Part shown: piece after piece, positions 15,612 to 23,503 of the stretch | How positions within the stretch are numbered: the first letter of the stretch is position 1 | Layout of the letters: every line of letters starts with the position of its first letter | Assembly: GCA_041687115.1 (NCBI GenBank) | Contig: JAWLCP010000039.1 | Coordinates: 1-23,900, forward strand | DNA length: 23,900 nt | Origin: SKLM01 sp041687115 | GTDB taxonomy: Bacteria; Chloroflexota; Anaerolineae; B4-G1 | Direction: 5' to 3' | Notes under the pieces: model-generated | Seen by the model: only the letters and a program-made list of their open reading frames with translations | Database searches by the model: none | What the model was told of the DNA's origin: nothing | Made by a program: the position numbers and the translations under genes

Positions 15612-17066
15612 ATGGAAAAGAAGACTCAAAGACCTATCATCCGGTACCTCACGGACGGGCAGATGGAAGCCATCCACGAGGGATCGCTGGAGATCCTCGA
15701 GAAGACCGGCATCAAAGTCGAGCTGGAGCCGGGTCTGGAGGTTCTCGACAAGGCTGGGGCCGACGTAGACTTCCAGACTGGTGAGGTGAAGATCCCGCAG
15801 GGACTGGTGGCCGATTGTCTGGAGACTATGCCCCGGAAGTTGTCCTACGCGGCCCGCAACCCGGAGAAAGACTGCCACATCGAGCCCGGAGGCAAGCTGT
15901 ACTCGCGCACCGCCGGCTCCCCTGACTTCATCATCGACATAGATACCGATGAGTGGAGGCCGGTGCTGGAAGAGGACGTGCTAGAGATCTACACCTTGAT
16001 GGATGCCCTGGACGGCATCAGTATATGCACGTCGGCGTTTGCGCAGGATTGGCCGGAGTTCGGACGCGACATCGTCATGTTGCGCCAGATGTTCGACCAT
16101 ATCGACAAGCACCTCCACCTGCGCACTGACACGGTCAAGACGCTTCCGCACATGCTGGAGATGGCGGCCATCGTCGCTGGCGGAAAAGAGGCGCTCAAGC
16201 AGCGACCGATCGTCAGTCTGTTGGAAGGCCCCGTCAGTCCGCTCAGGTTCATCGATGTGATGGTGAATGCGCTCCTTCTGTGCGGCGAGTACGGCATTCC
16301 GCTCGAGGTTTGCTGCATGCCTATGGCCGGAAGCACCGGGCCTGTCACGATGGTGGGGAACCTGCAGCTGCTCAACTCCGAGTTCCTGGCCGGTGTGGTG
16401 ATATCCCAATCTGCCCACCCCGGGGCCCCGCTGGTGTATGCTCCTCGGCCGATGCTGATGGACTTGAAGACCGGCTTCAGCCTCGCTGGTTCCATTGACG
16501 GCGAGATGGCCGCCGTGGCTGGGGCGCAGATGGCCCATTTCTACGATGCACCAGTCAGCGTGCACGGTCAGTGGAGCGACTCGGTGGTGGATGATGGTCA
16601 GACGATCCTCGAGCACGCCTACACTGCTCTTCTGGGTGCGCTTTCGGGTGCGAACATCCTCGTGGGGGCTGGCTCTCTCCAGGAGACTCTGTCGATCAGT
16701 CTCGCCCAGTTGGTCATGGATGACGAGATCAACAAGATCTGCTTCCGGGCTCTGGAAGGGTTTGCAGTCGACGAGGAACGCCTGGCGGTGGACGCTATCG
16801 CCCGGGTCGGCCCAGGCAAGAACTTCCTGGCCGATGAGCACACGGTGAAATTCGTCAGAGGGGAGCGGTACACCCCCGACCTGTTCTATCGAGGCTCTGT
16901 GGAAGGCTGGGAGAAGGCAGGGCGGAAGATGTTCCGTGAGCGGGCGAAAGAGAAGGCCAGGACGATCCTTGAGGAGCACGAGCCACATCGGCTCGCCGCA
17001 GACGTTGCTGAGGCGCTCGACGACTACGTGGCCCACGCCTTCGAGTCGCTCGGAATAGACTGGTAG
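15612..17066 (+). CDS. MttB-superfamily corrinoid methyltransferase (non-pyrrolysine)
   Basis: A complete 484-residue protein. HEGSLEILEKTGIKVE at the start, AARNPEKDC, MLEMAAIVAGGKE, NSEFLAGVV..PGAPLVYAPRP and LVMDDEINK place it in the MttB superfamily of TIM-barrel methyltransferases. There is no internal stop, so it does not carry pyrrolysine; the GQWSDS segment at about 319-324 lies where the divergent paralogue at 1263-2717 has GLTNAK. Known non-pyrrolysine members demethylate glycine betaine, proline betaine or carnitine and load the methyl on Co(I) of a corrinoid protein. Here that partner is encoded about 100 bases downstream, which strongly supports the role. The ATG follows GGGAG by eight bases, behind a consensus promoter. 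It is a close paralogue of the partial gene at 1-1129. The precise substrate is not visible. Confidence 0.93.
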   Translation: MEKKTQRPIIRYLTDGQMEAIHEGSLEILEKTGIKVELEPGLEVLDKAGADVDFQTGEVKIPQGLVADCLETMPRKLSYAARNPEKDCHIEPGGKLYSRTAGSPDFIIDIDTDEWRPVLEEDVLEIYTLMDALDGISICTSAFAQDWPEFGRDIVMLRQMFDHIDKHLHLRTDTVKTLPHMLEMAAIVAGGKEALKQRPIVSLLEGPVSPLRFIDVMVNALLLCGEYGIPLEVCCMPMAGSTGPVTMVGNLQLLNSEFLAGVVISQSAHPGAPLVYAPRPMLMDLKTGFSLAGSIDGEMAAVAGAQMAHFYDAPVSVHGQWSDSVVDDGQTILEHAYTALLGALSGANILVGAGSLQETLSISLAQLVMDDEINKICFRALEGFAVDEERLAVDAIARVGPGKNFLADEHTVKFVRGERYTPDLFYRGSVEGWEKAGRKMFRERAKEKARTILEEHEPHRLAADVAEALDDYVAHAFESLGIDW

Positions 17067-17168
17067 GCGAACCGGATGGAGGCACGGATCAGATGAGCCG
17101 CGCCGCCACGGTGGGTAGAGGAGAGTCGCAATACCGTTTTTCTGCGAATAGCTGAGGAGGCAATGAGG

Positions 17169-17804
17169 ATGTCGAAATCGCTGGAGAAGATGCAGGCGGA
17201 TCTCTACAAGGGGAACGCGGCTGAAGTGAAGATGGCCACCCAAGAAGCCCTCGACCAGGGCATGTCGGCGGGCGAGGTTCTCCACGGGGGTCTGTTGCCC
17301 GGCATGGACAAGGTGGGGGAGGACTTCAAGGCTGGTGACCTGTTCATCCCCGAGGTGTTGATGGCGGCTAAGGCGATGCACGCCGGGCTCGATCTGTTGC
17401 GGCCGCTGCTGACCGAGACTGACGCCCCCTCGCGGGGTAAGATCGTGGTGGGTACCGTGGAGGGCGACCTCCATGACATCGGCAAGAACCTGGTGGGGAT
17501 GATGCTGGAGGGCGCCGGCTTCGAGATCATCGACCTGGGCACCGACGTGACGGCAGACGCATTTGTGGCGGCTGTGAGAGACGGAGCGGCTGATATGATC
17601 GGACTATCCGCGCTGCTGACGACGACCATGTCGAATATGCGGAAGACGATCGAGGTGCTCATGGAAGCCGGGCTGCGCGATCGGGTTAAGGTTATCGTCG
17701 GTGGGGCACCGGTAACAGCCCGCTTCGCCGAGGAAATCGGTGCAGATGCGTATGCGGAGGACGCGGCCTCGGCCGTGGACACGGCTCGGGAGCTCCTCGC
17801 GTAG
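17169..17804 (+). CDS. Corrinoid (B12-binding) methyl-carrier protein, MttC/MtbC type
   Basis: A 211-residue soluble protein with the usual two parts. The N-terminal helical cap spans about 1-85, with LLPGMDKVGEDFKAGDLFIPEVL. The Rossmann-type B12 domain spans about 90-211. The cobalt-binding motif is D100-L-H102-D-I-G105, H102 being the lower ligand, with GLSALLTTT (145-153) and VGGAPV (177-182) completing the site. It carries the methyl group from the adjacent MttB enzyme to a methylcorrinoid:tetrahydrofolate methyltransferase not seen here. The ATG at 17169 has GGAGG eight bases upstream; the ATG at 17163 is only two bases from it and is less likely. It is the only corrinoid protein for three methyltransferases in this window. 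Confidence 0.95.
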   Translation: MSKSLEKMQADLYKGNAAEVKMATQEALDQGMSAGEVLHGGLLPGMDKVGEDFKAGDLFIPEVLMAAKAMHAGLDLLRPLLTETDAPSRGKIVVGTVEGDLHDIGKNLVGMMLEGAGFEIIDLGTDVTADAFVAAVRDGAADMIGLSALLTTTMSNMRKTIEVLMEAGLRDRVKVIVGGAPVTARFAEEIGADAYAEDAASAVDTARELLA

Positions 17805-17830
17805 GGAGGAGGTCCACCAAGCAGAGGAAG

Positions 17831-17856
17831 GGGAGCGCAAGGCTCCCGTTTCTCCT
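17831..17856 (+). terminator. Probable rho-independent terminator after the corrinoid gene
   Basis: GGGAGC (17831-17836) and GCTCCC (17842-17847) pair around GCAAG and are followed by the T-rich GTTTCTCCT. It begins 26 bases after the corrinoid protein stop and would separate the methyl-transfer pair from the sugar-phosphate genes. Confidence 0.6.
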
Positions 17857-18066
17857 ATCGCGCAAAGCTTCGCTGCGGGCCAGTCAGTCTGGCTTGGGGC
17901 GTGGATGCAGTAGCTGAGTAAAATGGGCCTCTCGGCCATATGGTACGTTCTTTGACTCAACTGGCGCAGCCCCGAAGCAGGCGGCCTCTCGCCGGGGGCG
18001 CCTGGGCTGGTGACGGTTGTCGGTGAAACGTCGAGCAGCTGTGAGTAGTCAAAGGAGTTACCCAAG

Positions 18067-19302
18067 ATGATTGAAAGTCCCCTCGAACGTTTGAGCAAGG
18101 CCCACCCGGATCTGGAGATCTGGTGGGACTCATCGCCGCTGGTGTATGAGGACTGGGTGGAGCACGTGCTGGAGGAGGCCGATCCGGAGCGGAGGTCGGT
18201 GCTGGAGGAGCAGCTTGCGCGGCTATACAACGTAGACAACCCGGCCGAGAGCCTGGTGCGCGGCTGTACAACCAACCCATCGCTGTCGCTCAAGGCGGTG
18301 AAGAACGATCCAGAGTTGTGGAACGCATGGATTGACGAGACGATCCGAGCCAACCCCGGTCTGGATCAGGAGGAGCTGACCTGGATCACGTACAAAGAGG
18401 TGGTGAAGCGGGGCGCGGAGATGATGATGCCAATCTGGGAGGCGTCTGACGGCCGCTTCGGGTGGATCTCTGGTCAGTTGGATCCTCGTCTCTTCACCGA
18501 AAAGGACGAGATGGTTCAGCAGGCTGAGGAGTTGAGTGCTCTGAAGCCGAACGTGATGATCAAGGTGCCGGGCAGCAAGGAGGGGATCGACGTCCTGAGG
18601 ATCCTGGCCTCCAGGGGGATATCGACCAACACCACGGTCTGCTTCAACCTGCCTCAGATCATCGCGTCGGCGAAGGCGACCGCTGAGGGCCTGCAGATGG
18701 TTCAGAAGGACCACCGCCTCAACACGTCGGAGGCCGGCGTCGACCTGACGAAGTGGCGTGCTGTGATCACCATGATGACGGGACGTCTGACGGAGCGCGA
18801 AGCCCTGACGGAGCAAGCGGAGCGGCGAGGTATCGAGCTGACGTGGGCGGATCGGCACTGGTTTGGCATTGCTGTCTTCCAGCGCGCCTATCGCTTCATC
18901 CGGGATGGTGGTTATCCAAGCAAGATGTTGGTCTGTTCTATGAGGCAGGGCCCCCTTGTTGCGGGTAAGCCAAGATTCTGGGATGTTGAGAACCTGGCTG
19001 GTGACGTGGTCTTCACGTGCCCTCCGTACGTCCTGGAACCACTCCTGGAGGTCGGGGATGACCTCATGTTCGACGGAGGTGGCATCGAGGCGGTCGAGGT
19101 GCCCCAGAGCGTGCTGGATAAGCTTCTCCAGCTACCGTACGTGATCCAGTCCTACGATCCGAACGGGATGTCGCTGGAGCAGTTCAACACCTGTCCGCCC
19201 ACCCAGTACACTATCAAGGGGTTCTCGGGTGCGTTCGAAGGTCTGCTGGATTACGTCGGCGACCGAATGAGCAAGGTAAGGGGTGCCCCCGCGGGTTCAT
19301 AG
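18067..19302 (+). CDS. Transaldolase-family protein with altered active site
   Basis: A 411-residue protein, longer than the ~316-residue E. coli TalB and somewhat longer than the ~370-residue actinobacterial type. Recognisable elements: D21 (WWDSS), TTNPSL (68-73), IKVPGSKEG with Schiff-base lysine K166, and STNTT with N188. The TalB Glu96 position, normally in S-x-E-V-D-P-R-L, is a glutamine here (SGQLDPRL, Q137). The S-P-F-V-G-R segment is T-M-M-T-G-R (235-240), placing T235 at TalB Ser176 and M237 at Phe178. Gln at the first position is what fructose-6-phosphate aldolase (FSA) uses, so an aldolase rather than three-carbon transfer is possible. AAAGGAG precedes the ATG. It starts a block with a class II aldolase and two phosphatases, so it acts on a sugar phosphate or related ketose (inference). 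Confidence 0.88.
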   Translation: MIESPLERLSKAHPDLEIWWDSSPLVYEDWVEHVLEEADPERRSVLEEQLARLYNVDNPAESLVRGCTTNPSLSLKAVKNDPELWNAWIDETIRANPGLDQEELTWITYKEVVKRGAEMMMPIWEASDGRFGWISGQLDPRLFTEKDEMVQQAEELSALKPNVMIKVPGSKEGIDVLRILASRGISTNTTVCFNLPQIIASAKATAEGLQMVQKDHRLNTSEAGVDLTKWRAVITMMTGRLTEREALTEQAERRGIELTWADRHWFGIAVFQRAYRFIRDGGYPSKMLVCSMRQGPLVAGKPRFWDVENLAGDVVFTCPPYVLEPLLEVGDDLMFDGGGIEAVEVPQSVLDKLLQLPYVIQSYDPNGMSLEQFNTCPPTQYTIKGFSGAFEGLLDYVGDRMSKVRGAPAGS

Positions 19303-19338
19303 ATGAAGACGCGGCCCCGGTGGTGACGGAGAGCTGAG

Positions 19339-19379
19339 GGTGGCCTGCGCCAGCGTTTGCCTCGCTGGGGCCGACCACC
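19339..19379 (+). other. Nested stem-loop upstream of the class II aldolase
   Basis: GGTGG (19339-19343) pairs with CCACC (19375-19379), and CCAGCG (19350-19355) pairs inside with CGCTGG (19363-19368) around a 7-base loop. It lies between the transaldolase stop and the aldolase ribosome site. It could influence translation or mRNA stability; there is no T tract. Confidence 0.4.
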
Positions 19380-19406
19380 GTGGAAATTCAACATTGGGAG
19401 GATGGA

Positions 19407-20285
19407 ATGGCAATCGCAAATGCGAAAGAGATTCTTCTTGAGGCAGCAGAGGGGAAGTATGCCGTCGGTGCGTTCAACATCACGAACTTCGTACAGATGG
19501 AGGCGGTGGTAGAGGCCGCGGTAGACAAGAAAGCGCCTCTGATCATCCAGACGTCCGTCACACCGTCCAAGTTCCTGGGGCCTGACGTGGTGGTGGCTGT
19601 TTATCGAACTCTGGCTGAATCGGCTCCCATTCCCATCGCCATAAACCTGGACCATTGCCGGGATATTGCGTATTGCAGGGAGTGCGCCGATGCCGGGTAC
19701 ACGGCCCTGATGATGGATGCCTCTCGCGAGCTTTTCGAGGAGAACGTGAAGCAGACCAAGGCGGTGTGCGACTACGCACATCAGGTCGGGGGCATCTCCG
19801 TCGAGGGAGAACTGGGCACAGTCTCCGGTGTGGAGGATCAGATAGAGGTTGCAGAGGACGAGGCCGCCCTGTGCAATCCCGAGCAGGCTGTTGAGTTCGT
19901 CGAAAGGACCGGCGTCGATCTGCTCGCTCCGGCGATCGGCACGGCGCACGGCATCTACAAGACGAAGGATCCCAAAGTTCACGTCGAGCGGCTCCAGAGG
20001 ATCAATCAACTGCTCAATGGGAAGGGAGCCCGAGTGCCCCTGGTGGTTCACGGAGGGACTGGTCTTCCTACCGCGACGGTGAAGCGGCTGATTGCGTCGG
20101 GTGGGACGAAGTTCAACGTGTCCACGGATCTGAAGCATGCGCTCATCGATAGCGTGTTCGGCTACATTCAGGACCACAGGGATGAGTACAATCCGGGGAA
20201 GGTAGACATCGTGGCGAAAGACGCAACCAGGGAGAGAGTAGGCTACTGGATCGATATGCTGGGCTCGGCTGGCAAAGCTGCGTAA
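19407..20285 (+). CDS. Class II (zinc) ketose-bisphosphate aldolase
   Basis: A 292-residue TIM-barrel aldolase of the Fba/GatY/KbaY family. Catalytic D82 and zinc ligand H83 are in NLDHC. MDAS at 103-106 takes the place of the usual DGS. E135 is in GELGTVSG, and the remaining zinc histidines are H181 (GTAHGIY) and H215 (VVHGGTGLP). The phosphate-binding segment FNVSTDLKHA (236-245) is the counterpart of NIDTD. All metal and catalytic positions are present, so it should be active. The reaction would be reversible cleavage of a 1,6- or 1-phosphate ketose to dihydroxyacetone phosphate and an aldehyde. Fructose-, tagatose- or other ketose specificity cannot be read. The ATG at 19407 has GGGAGG five bases upstream and is preferred over a GTG at 19380. 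It lies about 100 bases after the transaldolase-like gene. Confidence 0.92.
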   Translation: MAIANAKEILLEAAEGKYAVGAFNITNFVQMEAVVEAAVDKKAPLIIQTSVTPSKFLGPDVVVAVYRTLAESAPIPIAINLDHCRDIAYCRECADAGYTALMMDASRELFEENVKQTKAVCDYAHQVGGISVEGELGTVSGVEDQIEVAEDEAALCNPEQAVEFVERTGVDLLAPAIGTAHGIYKTKDPKVHVERLQRINQLLNGKGARVPLVVHGGTGLPTATVKRLIASGGTKFNVSTDLKHALIDSVFGYIQDHRDEYNPGKVDIVAKDATRERVGYWIDMLGSAGKAA

Positions 20286-20435
20286 CGCAACCGTTTCCTC
20301 AGCACCTGCGTGGGGGGATTGGGTCGACGTCCGTTGTGCCCGCAAGCCGCGGTCGCCAAGGCGGGCGTTGACCATTCCTGTCCCCTGCGTGCTGGAGTAT
20401 AGTGGCTCACTGATGACACGCGTCAAGGAGGAACC

Positions 20436-21551
20436 GTGAAGAACGTAGAGGATTACCTCGTCTCGTGGCTCGAAGGTCAGAAGATGTACGTCTCCGATCA
20501 CATCGAGTTGGCGTGGCGAAGACCAGAGATGCGCCGGATGATGTCGAACGAGAATCCCCTCGGGCCATCGCAGAAGGTCCTCGAGGCGGTTAACGAATAT
20601 GCGAGGATGGCGAACCGTTATCCAGATCAGGGTCTGGTGGTTCGCTCGAGAATTGCCGAGATATGGGGCGTAGACGGGCCTGAGAACGTCATGATCGGCA
20701 ACGGATCGAGCGAAGTGTACGACAACATCTTTCGGAGCTTCCTGCGCCCAGGCGACCAGGTGATCCAGCACACCCCCTGCTTTGGCATCTACAAATTGCG
20801 ATGCAAGGCGCTGGGGGGCGAGCTCGTATCGGTGCCGATGATCTACGACCGGGAGGCGGGGGAGCTGCAGTTCGATCCCGACGCGGTCCTGGGTGCGATC
20901 ACGCCGAAGACGCAGATCATCGTCATCGCGAACCCGAACAATCCCAGTGGCAATCTGATGGACAAGGTGCACTTCCGCAGAATCGCCGACACAGGTGTGC
21001 CCTTCGTCATCGACGAGGCCTACGTTGAGATCGCTGGCGTTGAGCACTCAATGATCGGTCTGCTGGAGGACTACGAGAACGTGATCCTCACTTACACCCT
21101 GTCCAAGGCGTACGGCCTGGCTGGTCTGCGGTTCGGGTATATGATCGCTCGGAAGAAGGCGGTCGATGCGATTTCGGCGATGCTCATCCCATGGAATGTG
21201 GGGACGATTCCAATGTGGGCCGGCCTGGCCGCACTGGAAGACCAGGAGGCCATGAAGCAGAGGGTGGAGTTCATCAGGCGAGAGGTGGCGTTCATTGAGG
21301 GTGAGCTGGAGAAGGTTCCAGGGCTCACGGTGTTCCACTCCAAGGGGAACTACATCTTGTTCGACGGTCAGGAAACGGGGAAGACAGGGGACGAGCTGAT
21401 AGAGTATGCACGAGAACGTGGCGTCATCCTCAGGCCTCAACCCTCCCGGTATGGCAGCGACGGCTTCTGGCGTCTTACCGTCGGGACCGAAGAGGAGAAC
21501 AGACTGGCCGTATCGATCGTCAAGGAGTTCTACACAGGAAGTGCGATCTAG
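20436..21551 (+). CDS. HisC-like PLP-dependent aminotransferase (class I/II)
   Basis: A 371-residue fold-type I PLP enzyme. Landmarks: NENPLGPS (38-45), GNGSSE (88-93), NPNNPSG (166-172), D193 in VIDEAY, the PLP lysine K224 in TLSKAYGLAGLRFGY, and the carboxylate arginine R346 in FWRLTVG. This is the histidinol-phosphate aminotransferase subgroup, which also includes aromatic aminotransferases and the CobD threonine-phosphate decarboxylase. The gene starts with GTG at 20436 behind AAGGAGG. No other histidine or cobalamin biosynthesis gene is near, so a role in the local pathway is more likely: amination or deamination of a phosphorylated intermediate (inference). CobD activity would be attractive beside corrinoid proteins, but nothing in the sequence proves it. 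Confidence 0.9.
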   Translation: MKNVEDYLVSWLEGQKMYVSDHIELAWRRPEMRRMMSNENPLGPSQKVLEAVNEYARMANRYPDQGLVVRSRIAEIWGVDGPENVMIGNGSSEVYDNIFRSFLRPGDQVIQHTPCFGIYKLRCKALGGELVSVPMIYDREAGELQFDPDAVLGAITPKTQIIVIANPNNPSGNLMDKVHFRRIADTGVPFVIDEAYVEIAGVEHSMIGLLEDYENVILTYTLSKAYGLAGLRFGYMIARKKAVDAISAMLIPWNVGTIPMWAGLAALEDQEAMKQRVEFIRREVAFIEGELEKVPGLTVFHSKGNYILFDGQETGKTGDELIEYARERGVILRPQPSRYGSDGFWRLTVGTEEENRLAVSIVKEFYTGSAI

Positions 21552-21675
21552 AAGAACACGTTGTGGAGAGTCGGTACAATTCAGTTCGCATAGAGGTCCT
21601 CTCACGCGGTCACCTGCAAGATCCTTGTGACCTCATGATTGACCATTCGATGTCTTAGAGCTCAAGGAGGAAACG

Positions 21676-22437
21676 ATGACGGAGATCAAAGCGCTGATTT
21701 TCGACCAGGACGGGGTGATTATCGATACGGAGAAGGATGGCCACCGTGTGGCGTTTAACAAGGCCTTTGAGAAGTTCGGTTTTGACTTCCGGTGGGATGT
21801 GGACACGTATGGCGAGCTGCTGAAGGTGTCTGGTGGCAAGGAGAGGATGCGACATTACCTTCATACGGAAGGGTTCGGCGTTGAAGTGCCCCCCGAGGAA
21901 GAGGACGAGCTGATCAAGAAGATGCACGCGTACAAGACGGACGTGGTGATTGACCTGCTGGAGAGCGGCAAGCTCCCCGTTCGGCCGGGCGTCAGGAGAC
22001 TGATGAAAGAGGCCAATGAGAGTGGGCTCACCCTGGGCATCTGTACCACGTCAAATCAGAGAGCAGCGCGTGCCGTTTCGGAGAGAGTCCTGAGTGATAT
22101 CACCTTCGACTTCGTGTTGGCCGGCGACATCGTGAGCAACAAGAAGCCGGATCCGGAGATCTACGAGTTAGCTCTTGAGAGGGCTAACCTGGAACCCGAA
22201 GAATGTCTCGTTGTCGAGGACTCGAGGAACGGGGTCCTGGCCGCGAAAGCTGCGGGGATGAACGTGGTCGCCACGACCAGTGTGTACACGAGCGATGAGG
22301 ACCTCAGCGAAGCAGACCTGGTGGTCACGACGCTCGGCGACCCGGAGGGAGAGAAGGGCGAGTTGCTGCAGGGTGGAGAAGGGCTCGACTACGACGGGGT
22401 CCTCACGTTGGATCAGTTGATCGAGTACTTCGAATAG
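21676..22437 (+). CDS. CbbY-type HAD phosphatase
   Basis: A 253-residue HAD subfamily IA protein. Motif I is FDQDGVIIDTEKDGHR (nucleophile D10, acid/base D12), motif II is GICTTSN (121-127), motif III contains NKKPDPEIY (155-163), and motif IV is VVEDSRNG (179-186). The run DTEKDGHR, then WDVDTYGELLKVSGGKERM, is close to the CbbY proteins of plants and autotrophic bacteria, which dephosphorylate xylulose-1,5-bisphosphate, an inhibitory Rubisco by-product. No Rubisco gene is present here, so the local substrate may be another phosphorylated ketose or pentitol. AAGGAGG stands five bases before the ATG. It follows the aminotransferase by 124 bases. Confidence 0.9.
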   Translation: MTEIKALIFDQDGVIIDTEKDGHRVAFNKAFEKFGFDFRWDVDTYGELLKVSGGKERMRHYLHTEGFGVEVPPEEEDELIKKMHAYKTDVVIDLLESGKLPVRPGVRRLMKEANESGLTLGICTTSNQRAARAVSERVLSDITFDFVLAGDIVSNKKPDPEIYELALERANLEPEECLVVEDSRNGVLAAKAAGMNVVATTSVYTSDEDLSEADLVVTTLGDPEGEKGELLQGGEGLDYDGVLTLDQLIEYFE

Positions 22438-22512
22438 CTGGGTGACCCCGCTGCGTCCAGCAGTCCGAGGGGCCTCGGCCGGTCCGGGCTGCCGCGGTTG
22501 GTGTCGGTGGAT

Positions 22513-22559
22513 GGGGCGAGCTTTTGCCTGCGTGGATGGGCAGGTGACCAGCTCGCCCC
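22513..22559. repeat. 9-bp inverted repeat between the two HAD genes
   Basis: GGGGCGAGC (22513-22521) and GCTCGCCCC (22551-22559) are perfect complements enclosing 29 bases, with a further CCTG/CAGG pairing inside. It lies in the 253-base interval after the CbbY-type gene. No T tract follows, so its role (attenuation or mRNA stability) is open. Confidence 0.45.
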
Positions 22560-22690
22560 GCGTCGTTGGAGCGGTGCACCATTGAACCATTTGCGTCTCC
22601 GGGCCGCAGAGCTGCGCATGTGTGTTCAGGCACGGTCACAAGAGATACTCACGTGGTCTCTCATGTCTAAGACTCAGAAGGAGCCTCCTA

Positions 22691-23503
22691 TTGCTGCGAC
22701 CTGGTAATCTCACTGGAGCGAACAAGCCACAGCCAGCTGTCGTGGTCGACCTGGATGGAACGGTATACCGGGGTGATCGGTTGGTACCGGGTGCAGATGT
22801 GGCTATTGAGAGGTTGCGCTGTGCTTCACATCCGGTCATATTCGTCACCAACGCGATCGAGAGTCGGGCCGAGCACGCGGAGAAGCTGAGCAGGCTGAAC
22901 GTACCGGCCGAACCTGAGGATGTGGTCAATGCCACCTGGGCGCTCATAGAGTATCTCAAGGCCGAGATGCCTGGGGCAACCGTGTTTGCGCTGTCTGATC
23001 CGCCGCTGCTAGACGCTCTGGCGGCCGAGTTCCGACTAAGCGAGGACCCAGCCCAGATTGATGTTGTCGCAGCAAGCTGTGATCGCAGCTTCGATTACCG
23101 CAAGCTGAACATCGCCTTCCAGGCGCTGCGGCGTGGCGCTCACTTTGTCGCGACGAATACTGATGCCTACGCACCCGTGGACGGCGGACTGCTCCCCGAC
23201 GCCGGGGCTATCATCGGCGCCCTGGAAGGATGCACGTCTCGCAACCTGGATTGCGTGGTGGGTAAGCCTTCATCCCTGATGGCGGGGCTCGTCTTGGATC
23301 AGCTGGGGCGTCCAGCCAGCGAGTGCCTCATTGTCGGGGACAATCTGGAGAGCGACATTCTGATGGGGCGTCGCGTGGGCATGAGGACTGCGCTCGTGCT
23401 CAGCGGCGTCAGCGACCGGGCGGACATCGTCCGTGCCGCGGTCAAGCCCGATCACGTTCTCGAAAGTATCGCCGAGCTGCCCGAGTTGCTAGGCTGCGAC
23501 TGA
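22691..23503 (+). CDS. NagD-type (HAD-IIA) phosphatase
   Basis: A 270-residue HAD subfamily IIA protein when started at the TTG at 22691, which has AAGGAG seven bases upstream. The longer ATG start at 22622 would add a basic Arg/Leu-rich stretch not seen in the family. Motif I is VVVDLDGTVYRG (D20, D22), motif II contains FVTN (T53), the cap shows VATNTDAYAP typical of the subfamily, K192 is in VVGKPS, and motif IV is IVGDNLESDI (D217, D222). NagD relatives hydrolyse nucleotide monophosphates, 4-nitrophenyl phosphate, phosphoglycolate or glycerol phosphates. The usual TNNS of motif II is TNAIES here. It closes the plus-strand sugar-phosphate block; its substrate is unknown. Confidence 0.87.
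   Translation: MLRPGNLTGANKPQPAVVVDLDGTVYRGDRLVPGADVAIERLRCASHPVIFVTNAIESRAEHAEKLSRLNVPAEPEDVVNATWALIEYLKAEMPGATVFALSDPPLLDALAAEFRLSEDPAQIDVVAASCDRSFDYRKLNIAFQALRRGAHFVATNTDAYAPVDGGLLPDAGAIIGALEGCTSRNLDCVVGKPSSLMAGLVLDQLGRPASECLIVGDNLESDILMGRRVGMRTALVLSGVSDRADIVRAAVKPDHVLESIAELPELLGCD

Noticed and set aside
15981..17474. 497-codon minus-strand open frame across the mttB and corrinoid genes
   Set aside because: Antisense shadow of two well-supported plus-strand genes in GC-rich DNA; it crosses their intergenic region and has no recognisable domain.
19251..21047. 598-codon minus-strand open frame over the aldolase and aminotransferase
   Set aside because: Antisense of genes with complete catalytic motifs on the plus strand; composition is typical of a shadow frame.
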